Assembly: GCA_028554645.1 (NCBI GenBank)
Contig: JAQOOI010000012.1
Span: 434,001-498,000, forward strand
DNA length: 64,000 bases
DNA from: Omphalotus guepiniiformis
Lineage: Eukaryota; Basidiomycota; Agaricomycetes; Agaricales; Omphalotaceae
Direction: 5' to 3'
The translations under genes were made by a program, and so were the position numbers. Shown here in pieces: positions 32,495 through 46,058 of the stretch. The notes beneath the pieces were generated by a model. It worked only from the letters and a program-made list of their open reading frames with translations. It searched no databases and was not told the origin of the DNA. Numbering within the stretch: position 1 is the first letter of the stretch; each line of letters begins with the position of its first letter.

Positions 32495-32923
32495 CTACCG
32501 GCGAGTATCCTTATCCTCGCCTTGCTTCGCATCTTGAATTTCGTTCTTTAAATCCGATCCATTCACCGACTGATCGATGAGGCCTTGGCCTGTGGAGTCA
32601 CGCTCTTGCGCGGCCGTAACATCGCCACGCTGAGCCTTGCCAGCCCACATATTTTCAGTTGTGCCAAATCCACCTGAAGACGTTGCTGCGAAATGGATGT
32701 AGTTCACCATAGGAACTTCCAGATCGAAGATCAAGTGACTTACTGTCTCCATCTGTGGGATAGTTCTTGGTGCGTTCGTCAATGGAAAGAGTAGGACGAT
32801 TCAGAGCTACGATGGCAGAAATGAATATCTAAGCTGAAAGATTTCGAAAAAGGTATTATAGATGTGCTTACAGTCATCAACCAACGATTCTTTGAATCCT
32901 TTTCGTCCGTATTCGTCGCTCAT
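32495..32923 (-). CDS. small hydrophilic protein of unknown function
   Basis: Three exons from 32923 down (32872-32923, 32744-32806, 32495-32685), 101 residues. The protein is polar throughout, with no cysteine, no signal peptide and no membrane segment. It starts MSDEYGRKGFKESLVDD and ends GEDKDTRR, with a Gly-rich turn, SSGGFGTTENMWAGKAQRGD, near residue 45. Splice sites are clean and all three junctions keep frame, which supports a real gene. The opening recalls small stress proteins of the Hsp9/Hsp12 kind, but the match is too weak to name it. Confidence 0.6.
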
Positions 32924-33507
32924 TTGGAAAACAAAGAGATTGAGAGAATTGCTGAAGATGTTTGACTGTCCGGAGAGAATTGCGATTGCGCTGAAGGTAC
33001 ATAGGTCCTTGTCCTTATATAAGGCGGGTTGGAGTGCTCGGATCGGTGACGTTTGTGACGTCAAACATATCGAGAACATGAAATACAGAGGATTCCCCCA
33101 AAGTTTAGTTCAAGCTCAAAGTTTGAAATTTGAAGCTTTGAAGTCTGAAGCTCTGAAGCTTTAAAGACTGAGTGCTGGCGCTGAGTACCAGAGTAGCTGG
33201 CTGCAAATATAGGTACTCATTTTGCCGTGATTTTGGACCGGAGAAGGGGTGCAACTCCTTGAGTCAGTCTTCGAACTGAACTAACTCTTCGGGTGGATTT
33301 GTGACCAAAAATACAACTCGGGCGAGAAGGCTAGGTCGCGTAGCATCTTCAATACATTTCAATCCTTGATCCCTCTCAGTGTTGAAGCTGAAGCTGAAGT
33401 CCATACAAGGTAAAATCAAAGTCATCGTCGTTGGCGTTGTGCCGGTGAGAGATGCTCACGTGGCTATAACGACCACGCGAATCCGAAAGTGAAAGCTCAT
33501 AATAATA
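32924..33507. other. divergent promoter region, small protein and COG6
   Basis: 584 bp between two divergent starts. It contains repeated GAAGCT/AAGTTTGAA motifs at about 33105-33165 and 33380-33400 and no gene. Confidence 0.5.
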
Positions 33508-36282
33508 ATGTCTTTGGTGGTACCACTATCTCATGCAAGCTCATCTTCGTCTATTACGCCAGAAAAGCCATCATTATGGGCGTCTCAGTCGCGAAATCCT
33601 GTCTCTTTACGACTGTACAAGGTCTTAGGAACAAATTTTAACGATGAAGCCACGAAGGAGGCTCTTGTAACATTATCAGAGCTTTACGCGAGCAAGAGCA
33701 ACGCAAAGGGGAAGGAAGCAAGGAGGAACTCTGATGCAATTGACCATGAACATGAGGATGATGCGGAGGATGTAAAGCGAGCTACTTCAGAGACGAGTTT
33801 CGTCGAAACTGTACCAGGAGAGTCAGCGGTGAAGGCTAGGAAGAATCTCAGGCGGGACATGGAGAAGAAATTGGCGGAAGGAAGCCGACATTTCTTGAAA
33901 GTTCTTGGTGAAGTTGACGTGGTACGTCTTAGCGATTATCATTCAGATCCATCTTGCCTATCTTTATTAGAAACTAGATGCATTACAGAAACACCTAACT
34001 GCTATGCATGTGAGCTGTGACGAGGCCGAAAAGCAGCTTCAATTAACGAACGAGGGGAGCAGGAGTCTACTGGAGCGTGCTGGTAATCTCAGAGAGGAGA
34101 GGTATGAATGGTCTCCCCTGGGCTCTCTGAAACCGTGGTTGACTGCAAGAAAGACAGGAAGTGGAAATACAGAAATCAATCGTCTCGCTGTTTCTTGCGC
34201 GATTTACTCTCAGTGAAGAAGAGTCGGAAGCGATGACCTCGAGGGACGTTCCAGTTGGGAAAAGGTTCTTTCAAGCCATGGACAAAACAGAGCAGATCAG
34301 AGAGGATTGTCGAGTTCTTATGGCGGGCGAGGACGGTCCTACAAAAGCTGGGTCAGTCGCCTTCATGAATTGTCCTTGCTTCATCACTCATTGACCTTCA
34401 TATAGGTTGGATATCATGGCTTCAACCTCAACTCATCTCGAACAAGGCTACGAAAAAATATTCCGCTGGTGTTCCTACGAATTTCTTCAGATAGGCCGCG
34501 ACTCCCAATTAGAAGTCAGCTCAATGATGCGTGAAGCCATCTCTCGACTACGGAAACGACCAGAACTACTGACGTAGGTTTCCGTTAGTGCTGTGCTTTA
34601 CCTTTTTTTCTCATTCGAATTTTTCCTCCACTAGCGAAGCCCTTTCATCACTTTCTCAAACGCGTCAAACGACTCTACTTTCATCCTTTCTTACAGCGCT
34701 CACCCGTGGAGGTCCCTCTGGTCTACCACGGCCTATTGAACTCCACGCGCACGACCCTATGCGATATATCGGTGATATGCTAGCGTGGGTGCATCAAGCT
34801 ATCGCTGCTGAACGAGAGTTCCTGGAAAGTCTTTTTGGACTGAAGAATGATGGTCGTATAATTGGCAGCGCTCGAATCTTCAATGAAAAGACTAGTGAGG
34901 AAGAAGAGTGGATTCGTGAGTTGATGGATCTCGCTGTGGGGAAGCTCTGTGTACCCCTCAAGGTTGATATCCCTTTCTGTTGTGTCGAGTTTAAACATGA
35001 ATAGCTAATTGATATATCTTTAGGTCCGTGTACAACAAACTGTGCGGTCACAGGAAAGCAGTATCATGTCGTACAAGATTGCAAACTTGCTGCAGTTCTA
35101 CTTGCTTACGATGAAGAGCACCATTGGCGATGAAGCTCTGTTGACAGGGGCATTACAGGAGTACGTTTGAATGCTTCGGTTGTGCGTACACGCACATTGA
35201 CATACTTGGCTTCAGGATTACAGATTTGGCTTACAAGTCCTTCTACGACACGCTCGAGACGCAATGTCGTGCTTTATCGCGCGCAGGCTTGGTATGTTGT
35301 CTAGTAACAGCTATTAATTACCCCCAGCATTCATTTGCGTCCCGCCTTTCAGGAACTCGAAGATACCTCTCTAACAGCACCCATTCCCATCCTAGACCAT
35401 GTACAAATCCTGCGCGAGATCATGTCGGTCTATCAATCCTCCCTTGGTGACGAGACACCGGAAGAGCAGGCCGCTGGATTCGAGAAGATAGGAGAGGTCA
35501 TGGTTAACCCTGCAGTGGAGATGTGCGTTAGTGCTGCAGAGGTAAAGAAGCGAGCAAGGCCGAGTTGGGATATGGAAGTTTATGTATTGAATTCCTTGAG
35601 TTACCTTCTGGTATGTTGGATTTTATTACATATGTCTTGCCGAGTCAACCGGATTCTAATGGTGTGTGGGTTTACAGAGCGTGTTGGAACCGTTCAGGTT
35701 CACGAGTGGGAAGCAGAAGATGATTCAGGCGGTCATTGACACGAGAGTTCAGTCGTTGACTGATGAACATGTATGTAGCCTTATCTTAATTTTGGAAAGG
35801 TACTGAGCTGATCTTTTTGTTCCAGTACCGCAATATCTTGGCCGACGCTGGCCTTCGTGAGATTGCCACCATTTGCGTGAATCACGATGATTCTGTACGT
35901 TTCAGTCACCCACTAACTCAAACACACTTTTTTTATTGACGTATCTTGAATACGATACCAGGAACCTCTATCTCACATCCCAGCAACACAGCCCTCCCAG
36001 CTCCAACATGCCCTACACAACTTCTCAACCTGGCTTTCCGGCCACGAAGTCTTGCACTCCCCTCGACTCTCGCGACTCACTGTCCAGCGATTACACACGA
36101 GAATCCACCATGCAGCATTGGCGCGTATTGCTAAGACGTACGAGAAGATATGCGAGCAGGTGAAGAGGAAGGAGAATCGGTATGAGGCTGCGTCCACGCT
36201 TTTGGGCACTGAGAGGCCGTTTGGGCAAGTGGGGCTGTTGTGGCAGATTTTTGGGCTGGAAGAAGAGGCGTACGAAAAGTAG
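33508..36282 (+). CDS. COG6: conserved oligomeric Golgi complex subunit 6
   Basis: Eleven exons: 33508-33921, 33971-34101, 34154-34351, 34406-34573, 34635-34962, 35024-35160, 35216-35291, 35353-35610, 35678-35770, 35826-35894, 35962-36282; 730 residues. COG6 landmarks: [20 protein letters not shown] at the N-terminus, a helical segment ([19 protein letters not shown]), [30 protein letters not shown], the [19 protein letters not shown] block, and a helical C-terminus ending EEEAYEK. The subunit belongs to lobe B of the COG tether, which catches retrograde vesicles at the Golgi and keeps glycosylation enzymes in place. Length fits the family (about 650-840). Every exon junction keeps frame. Confidence 0.94.
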
Positions 36283-36697
36283 TATGCGTAGCTTTCTTGT
36301 TGGCAGGTATACATTGTATGAAAAATCGAATCAAGCAGAGAATTCCAGTGGCGTTACTTGTACATACATTCAGTTATCCTAATCTGAATAATTTGTCAAC
36401 TATCCATTTTCGTGAGTCCTCTGTACTGGATTGCCTAGTTACACCGGTCTAAATAGCAATAAGACACGAATAAAGTGGGAGGTAGAGAATTGATGCTATG
36501 TAGATCGAAAAACAAAGAGATAGCCAGACGAGATATGAAAAGATAGCACAGGTCGTTAAGGAGCGTGAAGTGGATACAGATTGGTGGCTACACGGGATAG
36601 AAGGGATGCAAATAAATAAATAGTGCAGGGAATTACTTGAAAGTAAAAGAGATAAAAGGGAGATGATGCAACGGAATAGATAATCCTTCAGGCAAGC
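36283..36697. other. convergent 3' region, COG6 and P4-ATPase copy 1
   Basis: 415 bp holding both 3' ends. AT-rich, with AAATAAATAAAT at about 36611-36622. No gene seen. Confidence 0.6.
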
Positions 36698-39600
36698 CTA
36701 ATGCTCAGTCTTCCTGCTTTTTCTTGTGAAACCTCGTTTGAGCGAGTTGAAGACTTTCTTGCCCTTCTTCTGCTCTCCATCGATGGCTAGGTTATGACTG
36801 CTCGCGTACCTCTCCGACAGATTTGTTTGTATCCGTCTCATAGCCACGCCATTCTCCTCCATATCATGGTCGAATCCACGATCGACAGACACCAAACCAG
36901 TAGACATGTCTGTTCTACTCGCTACACGGACATCTATTGAAGCGCGCGGGCGTTCAATGACCATGCTACTCCGTGAGGACCGCCTCGATGAGACAGGCTC
37001 AGCCATATGTGATGTACGCTTGCGTTGTCTCATCTCGTTCAACCCAATATCCGTATGGAATTGTGAGCTATTGGCAAAATCGAAATATGGGTTTTCTTTG
37101 CGAATCGCTCGCACGATATCGAGGTCATCGGGGGCGAAGCTGGCTTTGAAGGCTTTGGCGAGGAACCGAGGAGCAAGGGCAACGCAGAAGGTGAGGAGTA
37201 ACCCGAACCAGAAGTAGGCAGAGGCACATAGGAAGTAGTAGAACCCATACAAGTTGGTGACCTCAAATGAAGGTAGCAAGGCAGAATATACCAGCTGCAA
37301 TAGGAGTGAATAAATGCGACCTCGGGATGGGACGCAGATACTTACGGTGAATGCCCACACTAATGCTATGCCGATGAATACAGCGAAGACAAGCCACCAT
37401 GTCCAGGCTGACGCAGACAATCCTGTGAATATGTCGGCAACCATGACACCAGAAATAGCAGTAACCTGTTTGATGGTGACTACGTTAGACATCTAGTAAG
37501 ACCTCGAGACGGAAGGAACATACCGTAGACCATTCAAATTGGTCCACGTCGTATCCATCGGTACGAGCAGAGACGGTTCTATATCCGAACATGATGAAGA
37601 AAAAGATAATGACCGACTAAAAGGCACTCAGACGTGCTCAGACACTATAGAAGAGTGATGTAGACTCACTTGATAGATCCCGTCTAACGAGAATAGGAAG
37701 AAGTCCCGATACGAAAACCAGTAGCGCTCTCGTCCAAAATGATACAGTTGGGGCAGGTCCATGAGGATATGAGAGTCTGGAATCAACAGATAAATTTCCT
37801 TCGCGAAGTTTGTCCATTAACCAGTACTCACCAAGTATTCGATCAAATAAACCAACTCCGACCACAGGTGCGATTGTCCACAAAGAATTCCAAAACAGCA
37901 AATATGTGTAATCGAACGCACTGCAGAGAGGTCAGTCATGAAAGGACTATCAATGATAGAAAGAGCTGTCTTCTCACAAAGCTCCACTCCAACCGCAATA
38001 TATTTGGAACCACCATAAGATCCCCGTTGGTACAATATTCTTGTAGAAGAAGTTCATGATCCTAGTGTATGCTTTAGTTCTTTGACCCCATTGAAATAAC
38101 GGAAAAAATACGGACATGGTACCATTCCGAGCATACGACCAATGCCCATGAACAAGAATGAGTTTCTTCAAGAATCGGAACTAAAAAGAGGCTAACTCAG
38201 CATCCTCCTCTCATACATATATTCACTCGACGCACCTGAGCAATGGCATAATCTGACGAGTTGACAGCCTGTAGACCCTCTTCACCCGAAATACCAACAC
38301 CAACGTCCGCAGCTTGAATCATGCTGACGTCGTTGGCACCATCTCCAATCGCCAAAGTCATTGCCTTCAGTCCGTCCTTCACAAGCTTGACAACCAGAGC
38401 CTTCTGCAACGGAGACACTCGGCAACAGATGACGCCTTCACATAGAGTTCCAAGGCGCAAAAGTAGACTCTTATTATCCTCGTTCTCAAACGCGTGGAAA
38501 GGTCTATGTCAACAACAGTATGAAAAGAGGCAGGCATGTACCAAGGCAAACGCGTGTAACAGAGCAGCTCCATCCACAACAAGGATATACCCTCCAGGCC
38601 GGTTTCCATTCTCGTCGCCGACGATGGACGATGCGCCAGTGCTCACACGACGCAAAGCACGCGATGATATGGACGATCGAGGTTGAGCTTCGACTTCCTC
38701 GCCTGCATGTTCAGGGAAGAATTTCTCAATCGCATTTCTCATCTGCTCGTCTACAGGCCTAGAGCTACCACGGACAATGACAATGTTGGAGTCCTGACCG
38801 ATAAGGTTCGTGCTGCGTCCAATAGCTGCAACAGAAGATCACGCTCGTCAGGTGATAAAAAGTGATATGTAAGAAGCTACGCACCAATAGCTGTCTCAAG
38901 TTTATCCCCAGTGGCAACCCATATCTTGATGCCTGCCTTCTTGAGATCAGCAATGGCCTCCGGTACACCATCCTGTAAACGATCTTCTATAGCGCTTGCT
39001 CCTAGCAAACGTAGATCCCGCTCAATCTCGTCAGAAACAATTTCGATTTGCCCTTCTCGGTCTTCCAAAGACACGGACGCCTCGTGGTATCGTCGACTCC
39101 AAGCTTCGTACTCCTCCTCAGAAATTACCTTAAACGCCAACGTCAACGTCCTCAGACCCTCATTCGCAAATTCGCTCAAATGTTGCTCCGTCTCCGCCTT
39201 GAGGTCATCCGCACCAGCCCGCAACCTCTCGAAGATGACATTGTCTGCTCCTTTACTGAGCAAGAACAGCCTTCTGTCGTCATCGCCTAGCTTCCTTAGA
39301 ATGACACTCATCCTCTTCCGCGCACTGGTGAAGTCCAACACATTCAGCAACTCGTACTTCTCCGGCTCGGTAGAAAATGGCGTGTGGAGGGACAACATCT
39401 CTTTGTCACGTCCGAGAAATACATACCCAACATCGGCGGCAGCTTGTACAAGCGCAGCTTCGTCGGGGGATTGGGCCTTGTATTCGATAACCCCTGTTTT
39501 AGGGTCCACGGACGTGAGGACTGTATGACATAAACCCAGAACAGTGAAAAATCCATTCAATGCGCGTGCATGTGCTGAGTCGTCGATGTTGGGCTCGACT

Positions 39601-41703
39601 ATAGTGGCTTTTGCTATGTCTGCAGCGAGAACAGCATCTCTAAATTTGGGAGTAATGCTTTTCGTCTTCGGAGTGTCAAAACCGACTTTGGTAGAACTAG
39701 TTGCATCCGAGTGAATAAATTCAGTGGTCACACGTGCACGCTCTTTTTCAAGGTCGATGGAATCAGAAGGTTTGGGCGTCTCGTTGTAGTAGTCCTCGTC
39801 GCCGTCAGCGAGTGCCTCCGAATCACCTCGATAAGCTCTGCCACCTATAGAACATTGGCGGAAAACCATCGAATTCTGGGTGGAAGAAGAACGTGTGAGG
39901 AATAAATTGCAGAAAATGTCCCAACAAGTACGTACTTGTGTGAGAGTCCCTGTCTTGTCGGAGAATATGTACTCGATTTGACCAAGGTCATCAGACAAGT
40001 TATAAGTCCTGGCTTGCGCAGCCTGGCCCGTCTTGTCATAGCAGATATCCTTGTCGAAGTAGATAAACGCAGATTGCAATGTCCGGACAACCTCGATGGA
40101 CAAGTACAGCGAAATGGGCACAATATCCTGAAACCTGGTGTTGACCAAATTGAATTAGGAATCACATCATCGGAACAAGTAGCGGATATCATCGTCTCAC
40201 GTTAATAGAGCAAACGCCCAAGTGATGACACCGTTGATGTTCGGATTGTCGTCGCTTTGGTTGTCCCCGTATAGCCAAGGTGCACCTTCAGGATAAAACA
40301 CCTTCTCTAATGATGAGTCGACTATGGCACACACTACGGCCATGATAGCAATGAGTGCCAGGTTCACCAAACTGTGAAGGGCGGTGACGAGGTATGTAAT
40401 GACACAAACGTGAAAACAGATGATTGGTTGATGGATAAGAATCAGTCGCTCGTGTGATAATAGAGTATGCGGGTAGCGACTTACACCGTGGGGTCCATCT
40501 GCCTCTCAACACGGCTACGTTTACTCGGAGTACCACCGGCATTCAACACAATTTTTGTGTCCTCTCCCGTAAATAGAACCACACCAATTACCCACTCTGT
40601 GTTGCGGAGGACCGTGCCTCGCAGGAGTGTCGTCTGTATGTCTATAGGGGACTGCACGGCACCCATTTCCAGAGAAGCATTGAGCCTATACAGATTGGTT
40701 TCCGGGCGATCGCTTCGTATATGAAACGCGTTGGCAGTATTTGCACAGTCCGCCGCAGTGCGTAAGTGCGTCAATGCCGGGACCGCATTGCGAGACTTGA
40801 GGTTCGTCTCGCCGTCCAAGTTCTTCGTCTCCACGAAAGCGACATTTTCTTCGTCTGAGGTAGCGCAGATGAGCACGTCCGCAGGGATAGGCTGATCCTC
40901 AGTGATTTTGACAAAGTCACCAACTCGGAGATCCTCCCACATCGTATTTTTCCAATGGGCGGAGGAAGTGTTGTGTCGGCGTAGTGAAAAGCGGGGATTC
41001 GTCGATTCGTCGAACTCGATATCAGGATCCGCTGCATTCGCATGCTCCTCAGGGTGGGCCATAGCGCCTTCTGCGTCAGGCTTCACCTCTGAGGGATGGA
41101 TGAGCTTTTTCTTGCCGCGCTTAGGAATTAGACCTCGGACGAAAGTCTTGCTTTTCCCTTGCATTCCATTTGGATTGGTCCATTCGCTGCCAGCCAAAAC
41201 CTTCACCTTGCTTTGATTAACACGTCTGTCAGACTGATGCCGCCTAAAGTCCTCATACGCATCCTTCAAAGCGGTCAGGGCGATGATGATAACCAGCGGT
41301 AGGATAACGACTCCAGGTGATATAGTGGAGAATTTAGGGAAGAATTGTAGAATGGCAATAGCTAGAAAATATCTAACAAGCGCATGAGTGGTTTAGCAAC
41401 TTTTATAATGAAAACAACTGATAGGACAGCATACATGTTGGCAACACGCCTGAACTGCTCGAGCAAATTTCTCGGAACGAACGTTATGATAGTATACTTG
41501 GACGTTATGACTTGGTTGGTGGTGTACAGATGTTCGCGCTTGATCCTTCCCTTGTGGTCCACATAATCTTCCGGAAGATTCTCGTTGACAAACACAGTAC
41601 GAGGCGGCCCTGGTGGTCGCTTTCTAGAGAACAGATCCTCGACGCTAAAGGCGAAGACCTTGCGGAAGAACGCCGTCAAGCGGATCCTGGCCGTCGCTGC
41701 CAT
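36698..41703 (-). CDS. P4-ATPase phospholipid flippase, copy 1 (Dnf1/Dnf2-like)
   Basis: Exons from 41703 down include 41435-41703, 40485-41372, 40201-40371, 39936-40134, 38885-39875, 38542-38825 and 38236-38484, then several short membrane-helix exons and the last ending at 36698; about 1,400 residues. P4 hallmarks: [13 protein letters not shown] and [22 protein letters not shown] at the start, [14 protein letters not shown] (the P4 form of the actuator motif), [10 protein letters not shown] with the phosphorylated Asp near residue 502, [20 protein letters not shown], and [22 protein letters not shown]-terminal helices include MNFFYKN and LFDRIL. Such pumps move phospholipids to the cytosolic leaflet, usually with a Cdc50-family partner, which is not in this window. 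The tail is serine-rich and basic. A paralogue lies at 56911-62049. Confidence 0.95.
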
Positions 41704-42173
41704 CGTGGTCTGTTGAGAAAGAGGGACTAAAGTTTCCCAGCGGCGTTCAATAGATCATGATGTTACAGACCGAAACGCTCCGGCATCAACCTGAGGCTTT
41801 CTGAATCAGCACGAAACACCCGAGTCTATCGTCTGTCATACCTGCTTAGCAACAATTATTCCCATCAGGAGATAATGTTCGGCGAGGGAATGTATACAAT
41901 ATGTCATATTCGGGTTCACGATGTCGAGGACGGCAGATATGTTGAGAGTCGTGTTGGATGCTTGTGGTAAAGAAAGAGCCTGTATAGCCGATGGGTGTTC
42001 GAGAATGCCGCCTTAGGTCTCCATCGTTACATAGTCTTTACGTCCGCCGTCTCGGGACGTCATAACATGAATATAGGGGAGGCAGGCAGGCAGGCAACAG
42101 TACATGGAGACAGTACAGTACAAAATAAATGAAGAATAAAGCTTAAGGTGCTCAGAATACATCTACAGATACA
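41704..42173. other. promoter region of P4-ATPase copy 1 and FAN1 3' region
   Basis: 470 bp between the flippase start and the FAN1 stop, both on the minus strand. It contains a GGCA repeat (GGAGGCAGGCAGGCAGGCAAC, 42078-42098). No gene seen. Confidence 0.55.
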
Positions 42174-45100
42174 CTATGTTTTCACCTTTTTGCGAGGCGA
42201 GATAATAACAACTTCAGCATTGTTTTGTGTAGGCCAGTGGTCAGCGCTCGATTTCGGTGACAACTTTTTAAGCCTCTCCTGTGACAATGTTAGTACCCGG
42301 CTCTCCTCGTCCATTTCGGAGGACGACCGCTTGCGTGGTCGAGCTGGTGTTTCATAAACGACCTGAGCGGCTTGAGCCTCCGCAGCTTTCCACTCCCCTT
42401 CGTCGTTGTCTATTTCATCCAACTCAATCTCAGGCTGTTCTGCTTCATCATCATCCGACTCGGCAGGCAACACAGCCCTCCTACCCGACCTTGCCGCCTC
42501 TTTCCTTTCCTTCGCAATTTTCTTTTGTTGTTTTTTCTTAGCTCTATCCACATTCTTCGTGCTGAGATCTTTGACGTGGCAGAGCTCTACGTCCAATCCC
42601 GCCCCCACCAGCGTATCAAACCAAAGCTATATGAGTTAACGAGTCAGATCTTCACACTAATCTGGCATCAAACGAATGCTTGCCTTCTGGTTCGGCTGTG
42701 CTCGATCACCAGGACCCTTCACTTCGACAAACTTACAGTGTAGTTGTTCATAATTCCATATGATGAGATCCGGCACCCCGCTAGCTCGACCAGGGTAGTC
42801 TTCACAAAATGTCTTGCAGATAACCTCGAGCACTTTACCACCCATGCACTTCATAAAAGCGAAAGGACCCCTTGTTTCAAACAAATGGCTAAGAATCGGA
42901 GACGAACTTACCTCAACGATCTCTTCCAAATCCTGTGCAGGACATAATTTCCACTGCACACCTATACACCACGTTTCCTTTGGCCGATGCAACCGATCGT
43001 GTCGTTGCAATATTTCTTTGGCGCAACCACCCTTGATTTCCTCTAACCTAGCATCAATACGTTCTTTCCGAGCATAGTAGAACGAATCTTCTACAAGGTC
43101 CAGAGGAGCAATCTGGAACTTAGTCTCGAAAGCCCCGGGAACATCATCGAAGATTATATCCCAAAAGAGAAGTGCGAATATTGTGGTAAGAATGCTTGTT
43201 TCCGAGTGGAAACTACGGGAGATTATTAGTTCATATAATATGTTCGGCAGAGAAATGGAAGGTTTCTTACCCCTTGAAACCCCGACTTTCGTATTCTTGA
43301 AGCGCCCGCGTCTCGACATTCACTTCTTCTCCATCTCTTCCTTCCCATACAGATTTCCCTGTCCGAGGCATACGTACCTGCTCGACATCAAAACTATCAG
43401 CGCAAATCTCCGGCGGCGGGAGTTAGGGTTCAGAACCTCACCTCAGGTACATCAGGATTCTCCTCTTTCCCAGAGCTATTATTGTTCACTGGGGGGAAGA
43501 ATTTAGTCAAATAGTTCTCCTTTCCCTTCTCCTTCCGCCATCCTTGCCCACCCCCAATAACCTTCCCGCTACCATCAAATCTCATTCCGGGTCTCATGTT
43601 CGGCTCTACTCTGACCGCGAAAATGGTGGTCTCGCTTGCCTTGGCGAGCTCTCGCGAGACTTGACACCGCAAGTTCTCGGGTATTCTCAGCTTGTTCTCC
43701 ACCGTCGTAAGACGTTTAATAAGACCGGGACGCATGACTGTCAACCCACAAGTCAGTTCAGCCATGGAGAATGAAAAGCTTGTTCACACACCTAGGTGAG
43801 TATCATCATCCTGAAGGGCCTCTATTATGCCTTCCCTCCCTCTAAGTAGCCATTCCCGTTTCGCGTCCGGATGGCGTTTGACCAAATGTGTCGTCTGCAC
43901 AAGCGCGCGTCGTTCATACCACTTCCCTCTCTTTCCACGACGCCAAATTTTCTGCGCTAACAGCGCATCGAGCACCTCTAATTCGCGTTCATATAATTCG
44001 AGCCTCCCCATGGCTTCATGCACTTCGCTGACCAGGCGAGTTAGCACGTAACCTGAGAGAAAATCGTCAGCGCCGAGCATTCACAGAGTCTAAAATTACT
44101 CGCCTTCCTCAAATCTCTCTACTCCGGGTCTCCTTTCATCGGACATCTGGGTTTGAAGGACTTCCATTTCTTCGCTCTTCAGGCATGTACTCCTCCCTCT
44201 CGCTTGTTCCGCCGCTAGGCGGACCTGCACACACGACATCCACATCCCGTGAATGAGCTGGTCATACAATCTCACCAGCTTCTGATACCTGCAAATCTTC
44301 TCCTCACTGGCCGACCTGTAAGGCACCTCCGTCACCTCCTCTTCCTCGTTAATAATCTTCGATATGTCGACAGTCATAAACTCTTCTACCACCTCCTCAC
44401 TTTCCTCCTTCTTGACAATTTCCTCCTTCTTGACAGTTGCACCTACTGCACCGCGGATGCCCGGAGTTGAAGGGCCAGCCGACATAGGCGTCTTGGATGG
44501 CGTTCGTTCAGCCAGATCTCGTGTTGTGCTCCTGCGTGGCGTTACAAACCGGTACGCACGAGAGGTAGCTGGTGTCGCGGTCACTCTTTCTGCTGGCCTT
44601 CCCCATCTACCTCTTTCTGTAGGTGCGGGATCTATCAAATCGTCCACGATTTGTTGCAACTCCAAAGCCTTCTCGTATTTCAGGTACTCCTCCCTGCTCC
44701 TCCAAATTTCGCTGCGAGCATAGGTGTACGGAGGGTAATCGCGTTTCTTAAAAAACGTGAGAAGGGACGGAAGAAGGAAAGATGGTGGGAGGGATGTGCT
44801 GAGCGAGCAAAAGCGCGCTTAAGCTCAAGATTCAAAACAGTGAGAAAGAAACCGTACCTTCTGTAGAAAATTACATCCAAGCGACGAACCAATAAATAAA
44901 AATCATAATTCAGCCGGACACAGTAACCTACGCGGACTTGTGAAGACACGTGTTGTTGAGAGGATGGAGACGTACCGAGCTTCTCGATTGCCAATGCATG
45001 TAATCTCTTCTCTTGATTAATATTTTGAGGCTTGACGATAGGGAAGTCCAACGTCGTCTGACGCAAGCCACCTGACGACTTGGCCTTTCCCTTGCCTTTC

Positions 45101-46058
45101 CCCGAGCTAGAGGTCAGTAAAGCCTTGATGTCTTGCTGGTTTCGAGAATGATCAAGAAGAGCTTTGATAATTCCGGCTTTCTAAACAAGCACTTTGCATG
45201 AAATCTTGACCGTTGAAGAATCGTGAGAGGGAAGGATTCGCATACAGTTTGTTGTGCAGTCTTGCACTTCAATTCCTTGAGTAACTCTTTGAGTTGTGGC
45301 AGAGAAAGTCTTTCAAGCGCTTCCTCCACCGTCATTTTAGATTCGTTCTGACAAAAGAACGACAAATCCAATGCCGTAGGATCTTGCTCTGGAAGCTCTT
45401 CGCAGTTGTCGTCATCGTCATCGTCCGATGTGAGATCGATGATTTCTTTCTGGGGAACTGAATTTTTATTGATGCTTGAGTCGTCTTCCTCAATCTTAAC
45501 AAAGCCTGCTTCCCTCTCCTCTTCAACTTGCTGCGTCCTTTCTTCCTCATCATACTGCAGAATAAGATCCGCAATCGGACGACACAAGTCGTCGAGGGCA
45601 AGCGACACGCCGTGTTCCCCGACTTCCTTAGTGTAATTCTTGACCAAGGAAGTCAAAGTATGCCACTGGCCAGGTTTTCGAAGTGCCAGTCGCGACAATA
45701 TATACCGGGATCTATCTAAATCACCGTGTCTTAGTTAAAAACGCGAAGCAAGACGGACCAACGCACAGGGCAATATCCTGTACGCGAACAGGGCAGTCCT
45801 TTCGCCATGATCCAGCAAGATACTTTCGCTCTCCCATATTTCCTTCACGTTCCCTACGACCTTTTCAACAACAACAATGAAGCAGGATATTGCAGACTGT
45901 GTACCTTCGAAAATCGTGACGTATGGCGAAAAACGCTTGTAGCCGGGAGATAAGCCTTCAAGATCTGTTTCAGCTTGCGCGACTTCGTTGTCAAAAACTC
46001 GTTCCACATCGTCGCCCGCGGCAGTGCCGAATACCATTTGGGTCAACAAATTGCTCAT
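42174..46058 (-). CDS. FAN1: Fanconi-associated nuclease FAN1
   Basis: Eleven exons from 46058 down: 45767-46058, 45246-45715, 44976-45180, 44858-44927, 44104-44798, 43792-44052, 43442-43737, 43271-43377, 42912-43212, 42684-42848, 42174-42626; 1104 residues. A SAP-like helix pair (EEALERLSLPQLKELLKELK) lies near 231-254. SLLTFFKKRDYPPY and the TPR-like middle match FAN1. The VRR-NUC nuclease is near 905-960 with GVPDLIIW and FVEVKGPGD (catalytic Asp, Glu, Lys). A 140-residue basic/acidic tail follows. FAN1 cuts branched DNA during interstrand-crosslink repair. No N-terminal UBZ finger is seen, as in other fungi. Two introns need GC donors (GCGAGT after exon 5, GCAAGC after exon 10). An alternative in-frame ATG lies at 46085. 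Confidence 0.93.

Noticed and set aside
45860..45912. GTACAC...AAAAG intron in FAN1 exon 1
   Set aside because: Splicing gives a frame unlike FAN1; continuous reading leads to the conserved RYILSRLALRK segment.
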